NCBI GenBank assembly: GCA_964646205.1
Contig: CAZYAZ010000003.1
Location: 1 to 64,000, forward strand
Origin: UBA8437 sp964646205
Lineage (GTDB): Bacteria > Planctomycetota > Planctomycetia > Planctomycetales > Planctomycetaceae
DNA length: 64,000 bases
Reading direction: 5' to 3'
Part shown: piece by piece, positions 41,513-50,010 of the stretch
Layout: the number at the start of each line of letters is the position of its first letter
How positions within the stretch are numbered: position 1 is the stretch's first letter
Translations under genes and position numbers: made by a program
The notes under the pieces: model-generated
Databases searched by the model: none
What the model was told of the DNA's origin: nothing
Seen by the model: the letters and a program-made list of their open reading frames with translations, nothing else

Positions 41513-44194
41513 GTGGCTGGCGAATCCCGTTACGAATTGCTCGAAACCGTCGGAACGGGACGTTACACCACCGTCTACCGGGCTCGTGACCGCGAACTCA
41601 ACCGTGAAGTTGCCATCAAGCAGCTTCGCGATGAATTCACCGGTGGCACACTCCAGATGGACCGGTACTGGCAGGAAGCCCAACTCCTCGCCTCGCTGCA
41701 ACACCCCAATATCGTCACCATCTATGACATCAATCGCCAGAAGGGGTGGTTGGTGATGGAATTGATGCAGGGGACGCTGGCCGAACGACTCGCCGGACGA
41801 CAGATGGACCTGCGGGCCCTGAAGACCACCCTGGCCCACTCGCTCCGAGCCCTGCACTATCTCCACGACCGCGGCATTGTCCACGGTGACATCAAGCCAT
41901 CGAACATCATGATCGACGCCCGACGCCGGATCAAATTGGGCGACTTCGGGCTGGCCCGCCGGGTCAGTGACCGGGACGGTACGCTGCTCAAGGGAGCCAC
42001 ACGGTACATTGCCCCCGAGGTCGTGTCCGAGGACTTCGGCGAAGTCGAGACCAGCAGTGATCTCTATTCACTCGGATTCTCCGCATACGAATTGATGTGC
42101 GGCCCCCCGTTCGAAGAACTCGCGCTGGGACTGGGAGCCCTCCGCAGCGAAACGGCCGGTGAGGATCCCTGGATCGAGTGGCATGCAGCCCCCGATCGCC
42201 GACTGCCACAAATCAGCAGTGTGCTGGAGGGGGTCCCCGAAGACCTGGCGCGAGTCATTCAGCGGTTGACCGAGAAGGACAAGACTCGACGGTACGGATC
42301 AGCCGAAGAGGCTCTCTCGGACCTCAACATCGACCTGAAAATCATCCGCAAGGACAAGTCCCCTGACGCGGAGACGGTCACAAGCAATGAGGAGGCGGCA
42401 CCAGCCAATCGTCGCCGCACCCTGGCAATCGCCGCAGCCTGTGTCTCGATCACCCTTTCGATGCTGATGATCTTCCTGCCCCAGCCCTCACCTCCCAACA
42501 CACCCGGTGATGGTGACACTGTCTCGGATGTCGTCGTTCTCGAGGAAATCTCCGATGACAGACTCCGGCTACGGGTCCGGAACATGACAACGGGTATCGA
42601 GAGCGACCTGCGACTCGAAACCGATGTCGGAGTGATGCTGCAACGCAACAACGACACCAGGGAACACGCGGAACTCAAGGATCTGGTCCCGGGTGACCGG
42701 CTCGAACTGAAACGCACTGAAGGTGACTCGCCGCGAGTTGTCGAGGTAACCACCACCCACGCCAACTCGCACACCGGGCTGGTCACCACACTCGATGTCC
42801 CCGCGTCGCGACTGGTCATCGCGCCCCAGGCCGGAGACGACCGGAACGACATCCCGCTGCGAATCACCACCGGCACACGAATGCGGCTCAACGGCAACAC
42901 CGGCGACCTGGTCGACATACAACCGGGCGACCTGATTGCCGCGACCCATGTCCGGGACGCCGGCAGCAGTGGTTCACGGCTTGCGATTCGGATCGAGATC
43001 CTGAGGACCATCCGCGCCGTCGGCCTGGCCAACCGGATCGACACTGAAAAGAAACGACTGACACTGCAACTGCAGCACGGCGCCAGCAGCCCCGGCTTCC
43101 GTACGTGGTCTCTTGCCGACACAGCACAACTCTCTGGACGAGGTTCCCAGGCCACCAAGCGTGACAATTGGACACTGGAATCCATCAAGCCGGACATGTT
43201 GACAATCGTCGAACATGACCGAACGATCTCGACGGTCACGATCGCCGAAACGGATCGGCCAATGATCCGTGGCGCCATCGATTCCATCGACGTCTCCTCG
43301 GGTCGAATCACGGTCCGGTCATCCAACGGAAACGTGAACCTGACCGTCGACAAGCAGTCCGACGTGTTCCTCAATTCCCGGCCGGCACAGTTGCAGGACC
43401 TCCAGCCCAAGGACACCGCATGGATCGCGGCTGAACCCGATAGTGGCCGAACAGTGGTGATCGCCGCTGAGCGAGGTGCCTTTCCTCACCGCTGGGCACT
43501 GCTGATCGGCACCAGCCGCTACCGGGACAAGTCCCTGACTCCGTTGCCGTTCGCCGGAAGTGACCTGAAGTTGGTCGCCGACCACCTGGGCTGGTTCTAT
43601 CGCGTCCCGGACGACGGGAGCCACATCCAAATACTCAACGACACCCCACGGGCCGAACTCGAAAAACAGGTGAGCAAGTTCCTGGGAGAATTGCGAGGCC
43701 GCGCTGAGTTGGTCATTTACACCACCGGACACGTCTACCGAGGCGACGACGACCGGTTGTGGCTGGCCCCTCGCGGATTCGAATGGGAAAACATGGCCGA
43801 GACGGCCGTCTCGCTGGAATCCCTGGCCGACCAGATCGAATCGTGCCGTGGCTCAGAGAAAACCTGGCTGCTGGACGTGACCCACGAGGGAAGTGGACGA
43901 GATCTTCAACGACAGCCAGACGGAGCCGCGTTGCTGGCCACTCTTGGCAAAAGACTCAAGACAACCTCACTGATCACCAGTTGCGGTGACGGGCAAGCCG
44001 GAATGGTCGATTCGCAGGAGCGTCGCGGGCTGTTCGCCTGGCACATCGCCAGCGGCTTCCGTGGACCGGCCGACGCCGATGCCGACGGGCACGTCTCGGG
44101 ATCGGAACTGTTTGACTACCTGAAAAAGAGCCTCCAGGCAGAGAGCAAGCGACTCGGTGGGACACAGACTCCCGGCTTCTCAGCGCCTCGCTGA
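41513..44194 (+). CDS. Ser/Thr protein kinase with outside C-terminal caspase-like domain lacking the catalytic Cys
   Basis: 893 residues from GTG 41513 (AGAGGA upstream). Cytoplasmic kinase, residues 7-275: glycine loop GTGRYTTVYRA, VAIK lysine at 36, VHGDIKPSN catalytic loop (HGD instead of HRD), DFG in LGDFGLA, and APE. One membrane helix lies near residues 302-322. The outer part has unrecognised beta-rich repeats (residues about 335-650) and then a peptidase C14 fold from about 660: WALLIGTSRYRDKSL, LVIYTTGHVYRGDDDRLWLAP with the catalytic-type His740, LLDVTHEGSG where Thr790 replaces the catalytic Cys, and GLFAWHIASGFRG. So it keeps the caspase fold but is probably not a protease. It follows the Tad locus and its FHA proteins. 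An inverted repeat (41442-41454) and a small hairpin (41476-41490) precede it. Confidence 0.9.
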   Translation: MAGESRYELLETVGTGRYTTVYRARDRELNREVAIKQLRDEFTGGTLQMDRYWQEAQLLASLQHPNIVTIYDINRQKGWLVMELMQGTLAERLAGRQMDLRALKTTLAHSLRALHYLHDRGIVHGDIKPSNIMIDARRRIKLGDFGLARRVSDRDGTLLKGATRYIAPEVVSEDFGEVETSSDLYSLGFSAYELMCGPPFEELALGLGALRSETAGEDPWIEWHAAPDRRLPQISSVLEGVPEDLARVIQRLTEKDKTRRYGSAEEALSDLNIDLKIIRKDKSPDAETVTSNEEAAPANRRRTLAIAAACVSITLSMLMIFLPQPSPPNTPGDGDTVSDVVVLEEISDDRLRLRVRNMTTGIESDLRLETDVGVMLQRNNDTREHAELKDLVPGDRLELKRTEGDSPRVVEVTTTHANSHTGLVTTLDVPASRLVIAPQAGDDRNDIPLRITTGTRMRLNGNTGDLVDIQPGDLIAATHVRDAGSSGSRLAIRIEILRTIRAVGLANRIDTEKKRLTLQLQHGASSPGFRTWSLADTAQLSGRGSQATKRDNWTLESIKPDMLTIVEHDRTISTVTIAETDRPMIRGAIDSIDVSSGRITVRSSNGNVNLTVDKQSDVFLNSRPAQLQDLQPKDTAWIAAEPDSGRTVVIAAERGAFPHRWALLIGTSRYRDKSLTPLPFAGSDLKLVADHLGWFYRVPDDGSHIQILNDTPRAELEKQVSKFLGELRGRAELVIYTTGHVYRGDDDRLWLAPRGFEWENMAETAVSLESLADQIESCRGSEKTWLLDVTHEGSGRDLQRQPDGAALLATLGKRLKTTSLITSCGDGQAGMVDSQERRGLFAWHIASGFRGPADADADGHVSGSELFDYLKKSLQAESKRLGGTQTPGFSAPR

Positions 44195-44246
44195 TTCTCC
44201 ACCATCCCACCCACAGCCTCACGCTCAACCCGGGCAACCAACGGCC

Positions 44247-45143
44247 ATGGCTCCCACCACTGTCCCACCTCGCTCAAAACAACGCCGGCCGTGCCTGGCA
44301 GTCGGGCTGGTGCTGCTGGCCGGGTTGACCGGTTGTGACAAGGCGACCGAACCGGCTCGGCCCGGAGCCGGGTCGAGTGTGCAAACCAAACACGCCCGGC
44401 CCAGCGTCTTGCGACTGGCCACCACCACCAGCACCGCGGACACCGGGTTGCTGGATCACCTGCTGCCCGAATTCGAAGCCGCCCACAATGCCCGCGTCGA
44501 CGTGATTGCCGTGGGGACCGGACAGGCGATGAAACTGGGCGAGCGAGGTGAGGTCGATGTGTTGCTGGTACATGCCAAGACGAGTGAATTGAAGTTCCTG
44601 GAAGCGGGGCATGCCATTCGCCGGGACGATGTCATGTTCAACACGTTCTTGTTGCTCGGTCCCAAGGCTGACCCAGCTTCGATACGCGGTCGCGACATCG
44701 TCACCGCGCTGAAAGCGATTCATCGAATCGGGGCGAAGTTTGTATCCCGGGGAGACGACAGCGGAACACACAAGCGCGAACTGAGCTTTTGGGAGTCCGG
44801 CGGCGGTCTGAAGACCTGGGATGGCTATGTCGAAACCGGTCGTGGACAGGGACAATCGCTCATGATCGCCAGCGAAATGGACGCTCACGCGTTGTGTGAC
44901 CGCGGGACCTATCTGAAACTCCGCGACAAGATCTCCCTGGTCCCACTTGTCGAAACCGATCCTCAACTGCACAACCCCTACGGTGTGCTGGTCATCAACC
45001 CCAGGAAACACCACAGGATCAACAAGCAATTGGCAACCAAACTGGCCGAGTACCTGATCTCGGGACCTGTGCGAAAAAAGATTGCACAGTTTCGAGTCGG
45101 GGGCGAACCACTGTTTTTCCCACACATGCGTGACACACCCTGA
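44247..45143 (+). CDS. tupA: Tungstate ABC transporter substrate-binding lipoprotein TupA
   Basis: 298 residues from the ATG at 44247. A lipoprotein signal (VGLVLLAGLTGC) ends at the lipobox Cys. TupA signatures: LATTTSTADTGLLDHLLPEF, VGTGQAMKLGERGEVDVLLVH, FLEAGHAIRRDDVMFNTFLL and SRGDDSGTHKRE. It binds tungstate in the periplasm and delivers it to TupB/TupC for tungsten cofactor enzymes. The stop overlaps the tupB ATG by one base. No promoter is evident, so read-through from the kinase gene 52 bp upstream is possible. Confidence 0.94.
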   Translation: MAPTTVPPRSKQRRPCLAVGLVLLAGLTGCDKATEPARPGAGSSVQTKHARPSVLRLATTTSTADTGLLDHLLPEFEAAHNARVDVIAVGTGQAMKLGERGEVDVLLVHAKTSELKFLEAGHAIRRDDVMFNTFLLLGPKADPASIRGRDIVTALKAIHRIGAKFVSRGDDSGTHKRELSFWESGGGLKTWDGYVETGRGQGQSLMIASEMDAHALCDRGTYLKLRDKISLVPLVETDPQLHNPYGVLVINPRKHHRINKQLATKLAEYLISGPVRKKIAQFRVGGEPLFFPHMRDTP

Positions 45144-45844
45144 TGGAATTTCTGGTCGAAGGACTGCGTGAGGCCGTTCGGCTGATCCTCCGCGGCGACC
45201 CCCAGGTCATCGACGCCACCGGTCGCACCCTGGCCATTTCGCTCTCGGCGGTCTCACTGGCAATCTGCCTGGGATTGCCCATCGCGCTGCTGCTGGCCCG
45301 TCGTCGGTTCCTGGGCCACCGGTTGTTGCTGATCCTGTTCCGCAGTCTCCTGGGAATTCCGACCGTCTTCCTGGGCCTGGTCTGCTTCGGCCTGTTCTCT
45401 CGACGCGGACCACTCGGCCCCCTGGACCTCCTGTACACGCCCTCGGCAATCGTGATCGGAGAGACACTACTGGCTCTGCCAATCGTGATCGCCCTGGCTC
45501 ACGGGGCATTCACCGCACTGGACCCGCGTGTCTCCGAGACCGCGCGGACACTGGGTGCCGGTCCGATCCGTCGACTGCTGACCTATGTTGGTGAGGCCCG
45601 GACCGGTTTGATCCTCGCCGTGCTGACCGCCTTCGCTCGCTGCTCGACCGAGTTGGGCATCGCAATGATGGTGGGCGGAAATCTCAAGGATCGCACCCGC
45701 ACGCTGGCCACCGCCACTGCACTTGAAACTGGCAAAGGCGAATTTGCCGTCGGCCTGGCGATGGGCGGACTGCTGCTTTTGCTGGCAACCGGGATGACCG
45801 TGCTCGTGGCCGCCCTGGGCAAGGAAGGCCAGAAAAACACATGA
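45143..45844 (+). CDS. tupB: Tungstate ABC transporter permease TupB
   Basis: 233 residues. About five to six membrane segments (LAISLSAVSLAICLGLPIAL, ILFRSLLGIPTVFLGLVCFG). The permease EAA-like loop is in ALDPRVSETARTLGAGPIRRLL. A known TupB family trait is the GIPTVFLGL region and LTAFARCSTELGIAMMVGGN. It overlaps tupA by one base and tupC by four (ATGA), so one operon. Confidence 0.93.
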   Translation: MEFLVEGLREAVRLILRGDPQVIDATGRTLAISLSAVSLAICLGLPIALLLARRRFLGHRLLLILFRSLLGIPTVFLGLVCFGLFSRRGPLGPLDLLYTPSAIVIGETLLALPIVIALAHGAFTALDPRVSETARTLGAGPIRRLLTYVGEARTGLILAVLTAFARCSTELGIAMMVGGNLKDRTRTLATATALETGKGEFAVGLAMGGLLLLLATGMTVLVAALGKEGQKNT

Positions 45845-46455
45845 CCATCGTCTCGACTCATGGCCTGGAGATCTTCCGCAACCAGGCTCCGATCCTGGCC
45901 GTCGACGATCTGGACATCGGTCGCGGTGAACGGGTCGGCATTCATGGAGGCAACGGATCAGGCAAGACCACGCTGCTGCGTGTGCTGGCCGCGCTGGAAC
46001 CGACACTGCCGGGACAGGTGACCTGGCAGTGTTCTCCCGACCAGTTGACTCTCGTTCACCAGGACCCCTGGTTGTTTCGAGGCAGTGTCCTGGCCAATGT
46101 CGAGTACGGACTCGCAGCACGACGCGTGAAACGACCCGCCCGGCGTCGCCGGGCCGCAGATTGGCTCGAGCGACTCGGTGCAACACACCTGCTGGGTCGG
46201 AACGTCGAGGGACTCTCGGCCGGAGAACGCCGCCGCGTCGCCCTGGCCCGCGCCCTGGTGATCGATCCCCGTTTGCTGCTGCTGGATGAACCGTTGGCCG
46301 AGATAGACGACCAGGGAGTCCAGGCGATCGATTTGGCACTGGCTCAACTGTCGGACACCACGATCGTGATCGCCTCACCGGTCGGTCTTCCCGACGGGTT
46401 CATTGAACGCACGATCGAATTGGTCGCCCCCCGCGAACGGGCCTCACGGGTTTGA
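45841..46455 (+). CDS. tupC: Tungstate ABC transporter ATP-binding protein TupC
   Basis: 204 residues, short as usual for TupC. Walker A GGNGSGKTTLLR, Q-loop LTLVHQDPWLFRGSV, ABC signature LSAGERRRVALARAL, Walker B RLLLLDEPLAEID, and an unusual H-loop region (TIVIASPVGLPDGFIE) with no clear His. The start lies in an ATGA overlap with tupB. Confidence 0.92.
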   Translation: MTIVSTHGLEIFRNQAPILAVDDLDIGRGERVGIHGGNGSGKTTLLRVLAALEPTLPGQVTWQCSPDQLTLVHQDPWLFRGSVLANVEYGLAARRVKRPARRRRAADWLERLGATHLLGRNVEGLSAGERRRVALARALVIDPRLLLLDEPLAEIDDQGVQAIDLALAQLSDTTIVIASPVGLPDGFIERTIELVAPRERASRV

Positions 46456-46476
46456 CCCGCGGAATCCTCTCGTTCG

Positions 46477-46505
46477 TGGACGAGCACAACCGGTCCCGGT
46501 ATGCT
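46477..46505 (+). promoter_or_regulatory. Possible promoter of the following secreted-protein genes
   Basis: TGGACG (46477-46482), 17-bp spacer, TATGCT (46500-46505), about 50 nt before the ATG at 46557. The -35 match is only partial. Confidence 0.35.
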
Positions 46506-46556
46506 GACGGACAACTCCTGAGAGCAACCTCGTCCCTTCAAACTGGGAGACAACTG

Positions 46557-47765
46557 ATGAGACACAAGATCGCAATGATGTCGGTCGCCGGGCTGGTGTT
46601 GTCCGCCGGCATGATGGCGCTGAACACCTCAGCGGCCGCCCCCAAGAAACCGGGTGCCGATCATTACCTCAAGAACGTCCAGACCAAGGGACTGAAATTC
46701 CAGCGGATTGGCCGCATGAGTTTCGCCAAGCAGGGAATCCTGCTGATCGCGGACACCGGCAACGGATCGATCGTGGCCATCGACACCGGTGACACCGGAC
46801 CAGCCAAGGCACTCAAAAAGCGAGTCGACAGTGTCGACAAGCTGGTGGGCGGTGCCCTGGGCACCAACGCCGCGGGCGTGCAAATCGTCGACATGGCCGT
46901 CAACCAACTCAGTGGCCGCATCTATCTCTCGGTGATCCGCAAACAGGACGGCATCAATGCACTGCTGACAATCGACTCCACCGGCAAGGTGGGAGCGGTC
47001 GACCTGGCCAAGGCACGGCACGTGCGAATCACGTTACCGGGCAATGGCAAAGCCAAGGTCAGCAACGTCACGGGTGTGAAGTTGGCGGGCAGTCGTGTGC
47101 TGGCCGCCGGACAGAGCGGTCGCGAATTCGCCAGCAAGATCTACTCGATCCCACTGCCGCTGGAACACGGCAACTCGGCCGCCGTCTACAGCACCGAAAC
47201 CTTCCACGTGGCCCATGGTCGCTGGGAAACCCGGGCTCCAATTCAGTCGTTCATCCCGGTCCAGGAAAAGGGAAAAACCTTCATCGTTGGCTCCTTCGCC
47301 TGCACACCGATCGCCAAGTTCCCGGTTGATGGGCTTGAGAATGGTGCCAAGGTCAAGGGAACCAGCGTCGTCGAACTGGGCAGCGGCAATCGCCCCGTCG
47401 ACATGTTTGTCTACAAGAAGAGTGGCAAGAACTGGCTGGTGACCAACACCGATCGATTCCACCACAGGAACCCCAACCGCCGATTCGGACCCAGCCAGTA
47501 CTGGGGTTGCCGTATCGACATGAAGTACCTGGGGGCCACCGAGACCAACGAACAGGCCGCCCGACGAGTGGTCAAGTACCTCGGAGCCAAGGACACCGAT
47601 GCGAAGTCCACACGACGGTTCTCCAAGCAGAAAGGTCCCGAGGGCATGGAAGTTGTCGACATCCTGTTCGGTGTCAAGCACATCGATCAGTACGACAATG
47701 ACAAGGTTGTCGTGCTGCGAGACAACAAGGGCCAACTCGATCTCGAGCCGGCCGTGCTGCCCTAG
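46557..47765 (+). CDS. Secreted protein of unknown function, probable beta-propeller
   Basis: 402 residues from the ATG at 46557 (GGGAGA upstream). The Sec signal (MSVAGLVLSAGMMALNTSAAA) ends near residue 24. The body repeats strand patterns such as QGILLIADTGNGSIVAIDTGD, GRIYLSVIRKQDGINALLTID and GKTFIVGSFACTPIAKFPVDG, the look of an NHL/WD-like propeller. A conserved-looking RFHHRNPNRRFGPSQYWGC stretch and a C-terminal VVVLRDNKGQLDLEP follow. I do not recognise an enzyme family. It is followed 9 bp later by a lipoprotein, so the two are probably co-expressed. Confidence 0.72.
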   Translation: MRHKIAMMSVAGLVLSAGMMALNTSAAAPKKPGADHYLKNVQTKGLKFQRIGRMSFAKQGILLIADTGNGSIVAIDTGDTGPAKALKKRVDSVDKLVGGALGTNAAGVQIVDMAVNQLSGRIYLSVIRKQDGINALLTIDSTGKVGAVDLAKARHVRITLPGNGKAKVSNVTGVKLAGSRVLAAGQSGREFASKIYSIPLPLEHGNSAAVYSTETFHVAHGRWETRAPIQSFIPVQEKGKTFIVGSFACTPIAKFPVDGLENGAKVKGTSVVELGSGNRPVDMFVYKKSGKNWLVTNTDRFHHRNPNRRFGPSQYWGCRIDMKYLGATETNEQAARRVVKYLGAKDTDAKSTRRFSKQKGPEGMEVVDILFGVKHIDQYDNDKVVVLRDNKGQLDLEPAVLP

Positions 47766-47774
47766 CGAACTCCG

Positions 47775-48974
47775 ATGACGACCCCTGGAATTCCCAAGCA
47801 CATGACCGCCGCGAGCCTGCTGCTCGCGGCGGTCATCTCGCTCACGTTGCTCACCGGATGTCAACCGGACGCGCCGGCGGCCGGATCGGCGACAGCCCGA
47901 CTCCCGGTGGCCCCGGCCCCCGGTGACCGCTTCGAACTCGCGGTCGAAGCTGCCGACGACCCGACCCGGATCACCGTGGTCGTGACATCGACCGATGATG
48001 CCTTCGCCGGCATTGACGACGAGACGGCCCAGGGACTGATCGAGGTCCGTGCCGAGGCGCCGGTACTGGGATCGGTGACTCGTGTCTCCAACCGCCAACT
48101 GCGGTTCTCTCCGTCCTTCCCCCTGCTGGCCGGCAGCGATCTCCGGGTGCGGTTTGATCCCACAGGAATCAAAGGCATCCACGCAAAGCCGATCGAACAC
48201 CGTCACCGTGTCCCCAGTCGGCCAACAGCACCAGCTCCCACCATCACCAACATCTATCCGACCGGCCCCGTGCTTCCAGCCAATCACCTGAAATTCTATT
48301 TCGTGTTCTCAGAACCGATGCAACCCGGCGAGATCTGGAATCACTTCCACCTGGTCGACATCGACAACAACCGCCCGGTGCCCCGGCCGTTTCGACACAC
48401 CGCGTTGTGGTCACCGGACAACAAGACACTGACGCTGTGGTTCCATCCGGGCCGGGTCAAGCAGGGAGTCAATCTCAACACGGACATCGGCCCCATTCTC
48501 GTCAAGGGCCGTCGCTACCGCCTCGGTGTCTCGGGAGATTGGCTCTCGGCTCGTGGGACACCACTGGGCGATGACGTGACTCGCGAATTCACAGCCGGAT
48601 CACCCGATTACAGCCAACCCAACCTGGTTGACTGGGACATCGTGGCGCCGGATGCCGATTCCAGGGCCCCACTGGTTTGTCGACTTGGTTCACCACACGA
48701 CTGGGCACTGCTGCACAGCGACGTCGCCATAGAAACCGCAACGGGCGAACCGGTGGAGGGATCGCTTGCGACCCTGGACCACGAATCGGCCTGGCAATTC
48801 ACCCCCCGGTCCGCCTGGAAAGCCGGGCAGTACCGGCTGGCCATCGGCAGCGTACTCGAAGACCTCGCCGGCAATAGCCTGGAACGCCCCTTCGAAGTCG
48901 ACATTTCCAAGAAGTCCGATTCAAAAAAACAGGCCGCCCGGACGTTCTACCGCAAATTCACCATCGGCCCCTGA
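47775..48974 (+). CDS. Lipoprotein with SbsA Ig-like (Big_5) domains
   Basis: 399 residues. The lipoprotein signal (SLLLAAVISLTLLTGC) ends at a lipobox Cys near residue 29. The ATG at 47775 or 47802 could start it. A Big_5/SbsA Ig-like domain is recognised from ITNIYPTGPVLPANHLKFYF and FSEPMQPGEIWNHFHLVD. A second such domain runs to SVLEDLAGNSLERPFEV near the C-terminus. These Ig-like domains are structural or adhesive. It sits directly after the propeller-like secreted protein, and a joint surface function is inference. Confidence 0.75.
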   Translation: MTTPGIPKHMTAASLLLAAVISLTLLTGCQPDAPAAGSATARLPVAPAPGDRFELAVEAADDPTRITVVVTSTDDAFAGIDDETAQGLIEVRAEAPVLGSVTRVSNRQLRFSPSFPLLAGSDLRVRFDPTGIKGIHAKPIEHRHRVPSRPTAPAPTITNIYPTGPVLPANHLKFYFVFSEPMQPGEIWNHFHLVDIDNNRPVPRPFRHTALWSPDNKTLTLWFHPGRVKQGVNLNTDIGPILVKGRRYRLGVSGDWLSARGTPLGDDVTREFTAGSPDYSQPNLVDWDIVAPDADSRAPLVCRLGSPHDWALLHSDVAIETATGEPVEGSLATLDHESAWQFTPRSAWKAGQYRLAIGSVLEDLAGNSLERPFEVDISKKSDSKKQAARTFYRKFTIGP

Positions 48975-49008
48975 CCTCTCATTTTCCGGAACGTGTCAAA
49001 TCGGAAAA

Positions 49009-49093
49009 AACCGGTTAAGGCGAGTTTGCCGGTTATGCCGATGAGGTAATGGGGGAATTCGGCGATTCACCGAGAGCCTCGGTCCGTTAACGG
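49009..49093 (+). promoter_or_regulatory. Leader with three stacked dyads before a wall-protein gene
   Basis: AACCGG (49009-49014) pairs with CCGGTT (49029-49034). ACCGAG-AGC-CTCGGT forms a hairpin at 49069-49083. CCGTTAACGG (49084-49093) is a palindrome that overlaps the ribosome site. This is dense symmetry in 85 bp and a candidate for RNA-based or operator control. Confidence 0.4.
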
Positions 49094-49103
49094 AGTGGCT
49101 GAC

Positions 49104-49949
49104 ATGTCGATGGTCCCAGACAACCTGAACTACGGCTTCGTGAAGTCATCGGCCCGGAGACTGCTTCCGAGGCTTTTGCTGGGACTGGCAATCATCGCCG
49201 TTCCCGATGCAGCGGCGGCCGGAATCTTCGACTTTCTCAAGAATCTTCGTAACGACGACGACGATGTCGAGATCATCGAGACACACCACAGCAGCGATTG
49301 TCGCTGTCGTCCTCGGTGTAGCCACCCGGGACCGACCCAGAAGAAGCCAGCCACGCCACAGACTGCCTACCAGCCCACACCACAAAACTACACCACGACT
49401 CGACCGACGCTCCCCTACACGCCGCGGCCGACAACACCCCCATCGGTCACGCCTTACCCTCCCAGCGTCCCGACACTCAGATCGGCCCCGCCCGCACCTC
49501 CGGTGGCCGCAACGCTGCCACTACCTCGTTATGCCACAAGACCGACCCCCGGTGTTGTTTATCAACCGGCACGGGTCCACCAGACGACTCCACCAGTGAT
49601 TTACCAGCGCGAGATGGTGGTCAACCAGGTTCCCGTGACGACCTGGCAGCGTCAGTGGGTCGACCAGGGATCCTACCGCATGGTGTGGGTCTCGCGACCG
49701 ACTCTGCAACAGGTACCTCGGACCACATACCGCCCGGTAATGGGTTACCGAGTGGTGCCCTACCAGCGGATGACCCCTGCGGTGACGGGTGCACCGGCAG
49801 CGCACCTCGGAGGAAACAAGGCCGCCGGCAGACCCGTTCCTCCTCCACTTGAGGCGGAACAGGTCACCTCAAAACACACCGCCTCGCCGGCGTTGAAACC
49901 AACAACCGCACACCGTGTCTGGCAGGCGCGAGGCCGATTCGGACGATAA
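49104..49949 (+). CDS. Secreted proline/tyrosine-rich protein, probable wall component (YTV-like repeats)
   Basis: 281 residues from the ATG at 49104. GGAG eight bases upstream favours this over the in-frame GTG at 49095. The signal segment (LLPRLLLGLAIIAVPDAAAA) is followed by a short acidic stretch (NDDDDVEIIE) and a small Cys cluster (SDCRCRPRC). A long Pro/Thr/Tyr/Arg-rich region comes next. The C-terminal third has strand-like repeats (QREMVVNQVPVTTWQRQWVD, RMVWVSRPTLQQVPRTTYRPV) resembling the YTV-type protein at 12233-13387. There is no enzymatic motif. Structural surface protein is the most likely role. Confidence 0.7.
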   Translation: MSMVPDNLNYGFVKSSARRLLPRLLLGLAIIAVPDAAAAGIFDFLKNLRNDDDDVEIIETHHSSDCRCRPRCSHPGPTQKKPATPQTAYQPTPQNYTTTRPTLPYTPRPTTPPSVTPYPPSVPTLRSAPPAPPVAATLPLPRYATRPTPGVVYQPARVHQTTPPVIYQREMVVNQVPVTTWQRQWVDQGSYRMVWVSRPTLQQVPRTTYRPVMGYRVVPYQRMTPAVTGAPAAHLGGNKAAGRPVPPPLEAEQVTSKHTASPALKPTTAHRVWQARGRFGR

Positions 49950-50010
49950 GCGGGTCCTCGCGACAATCACCGTGGCGGGCATCAGTCCCGCGTCCCACTC
50001 GCGAGCATCC

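Noticed and set aside
49975..49991. GCGGG-CATCAGT-CCCGC hairpin between convergent genes as terminator
   Set aside because: Short stem and no T run on either strand.
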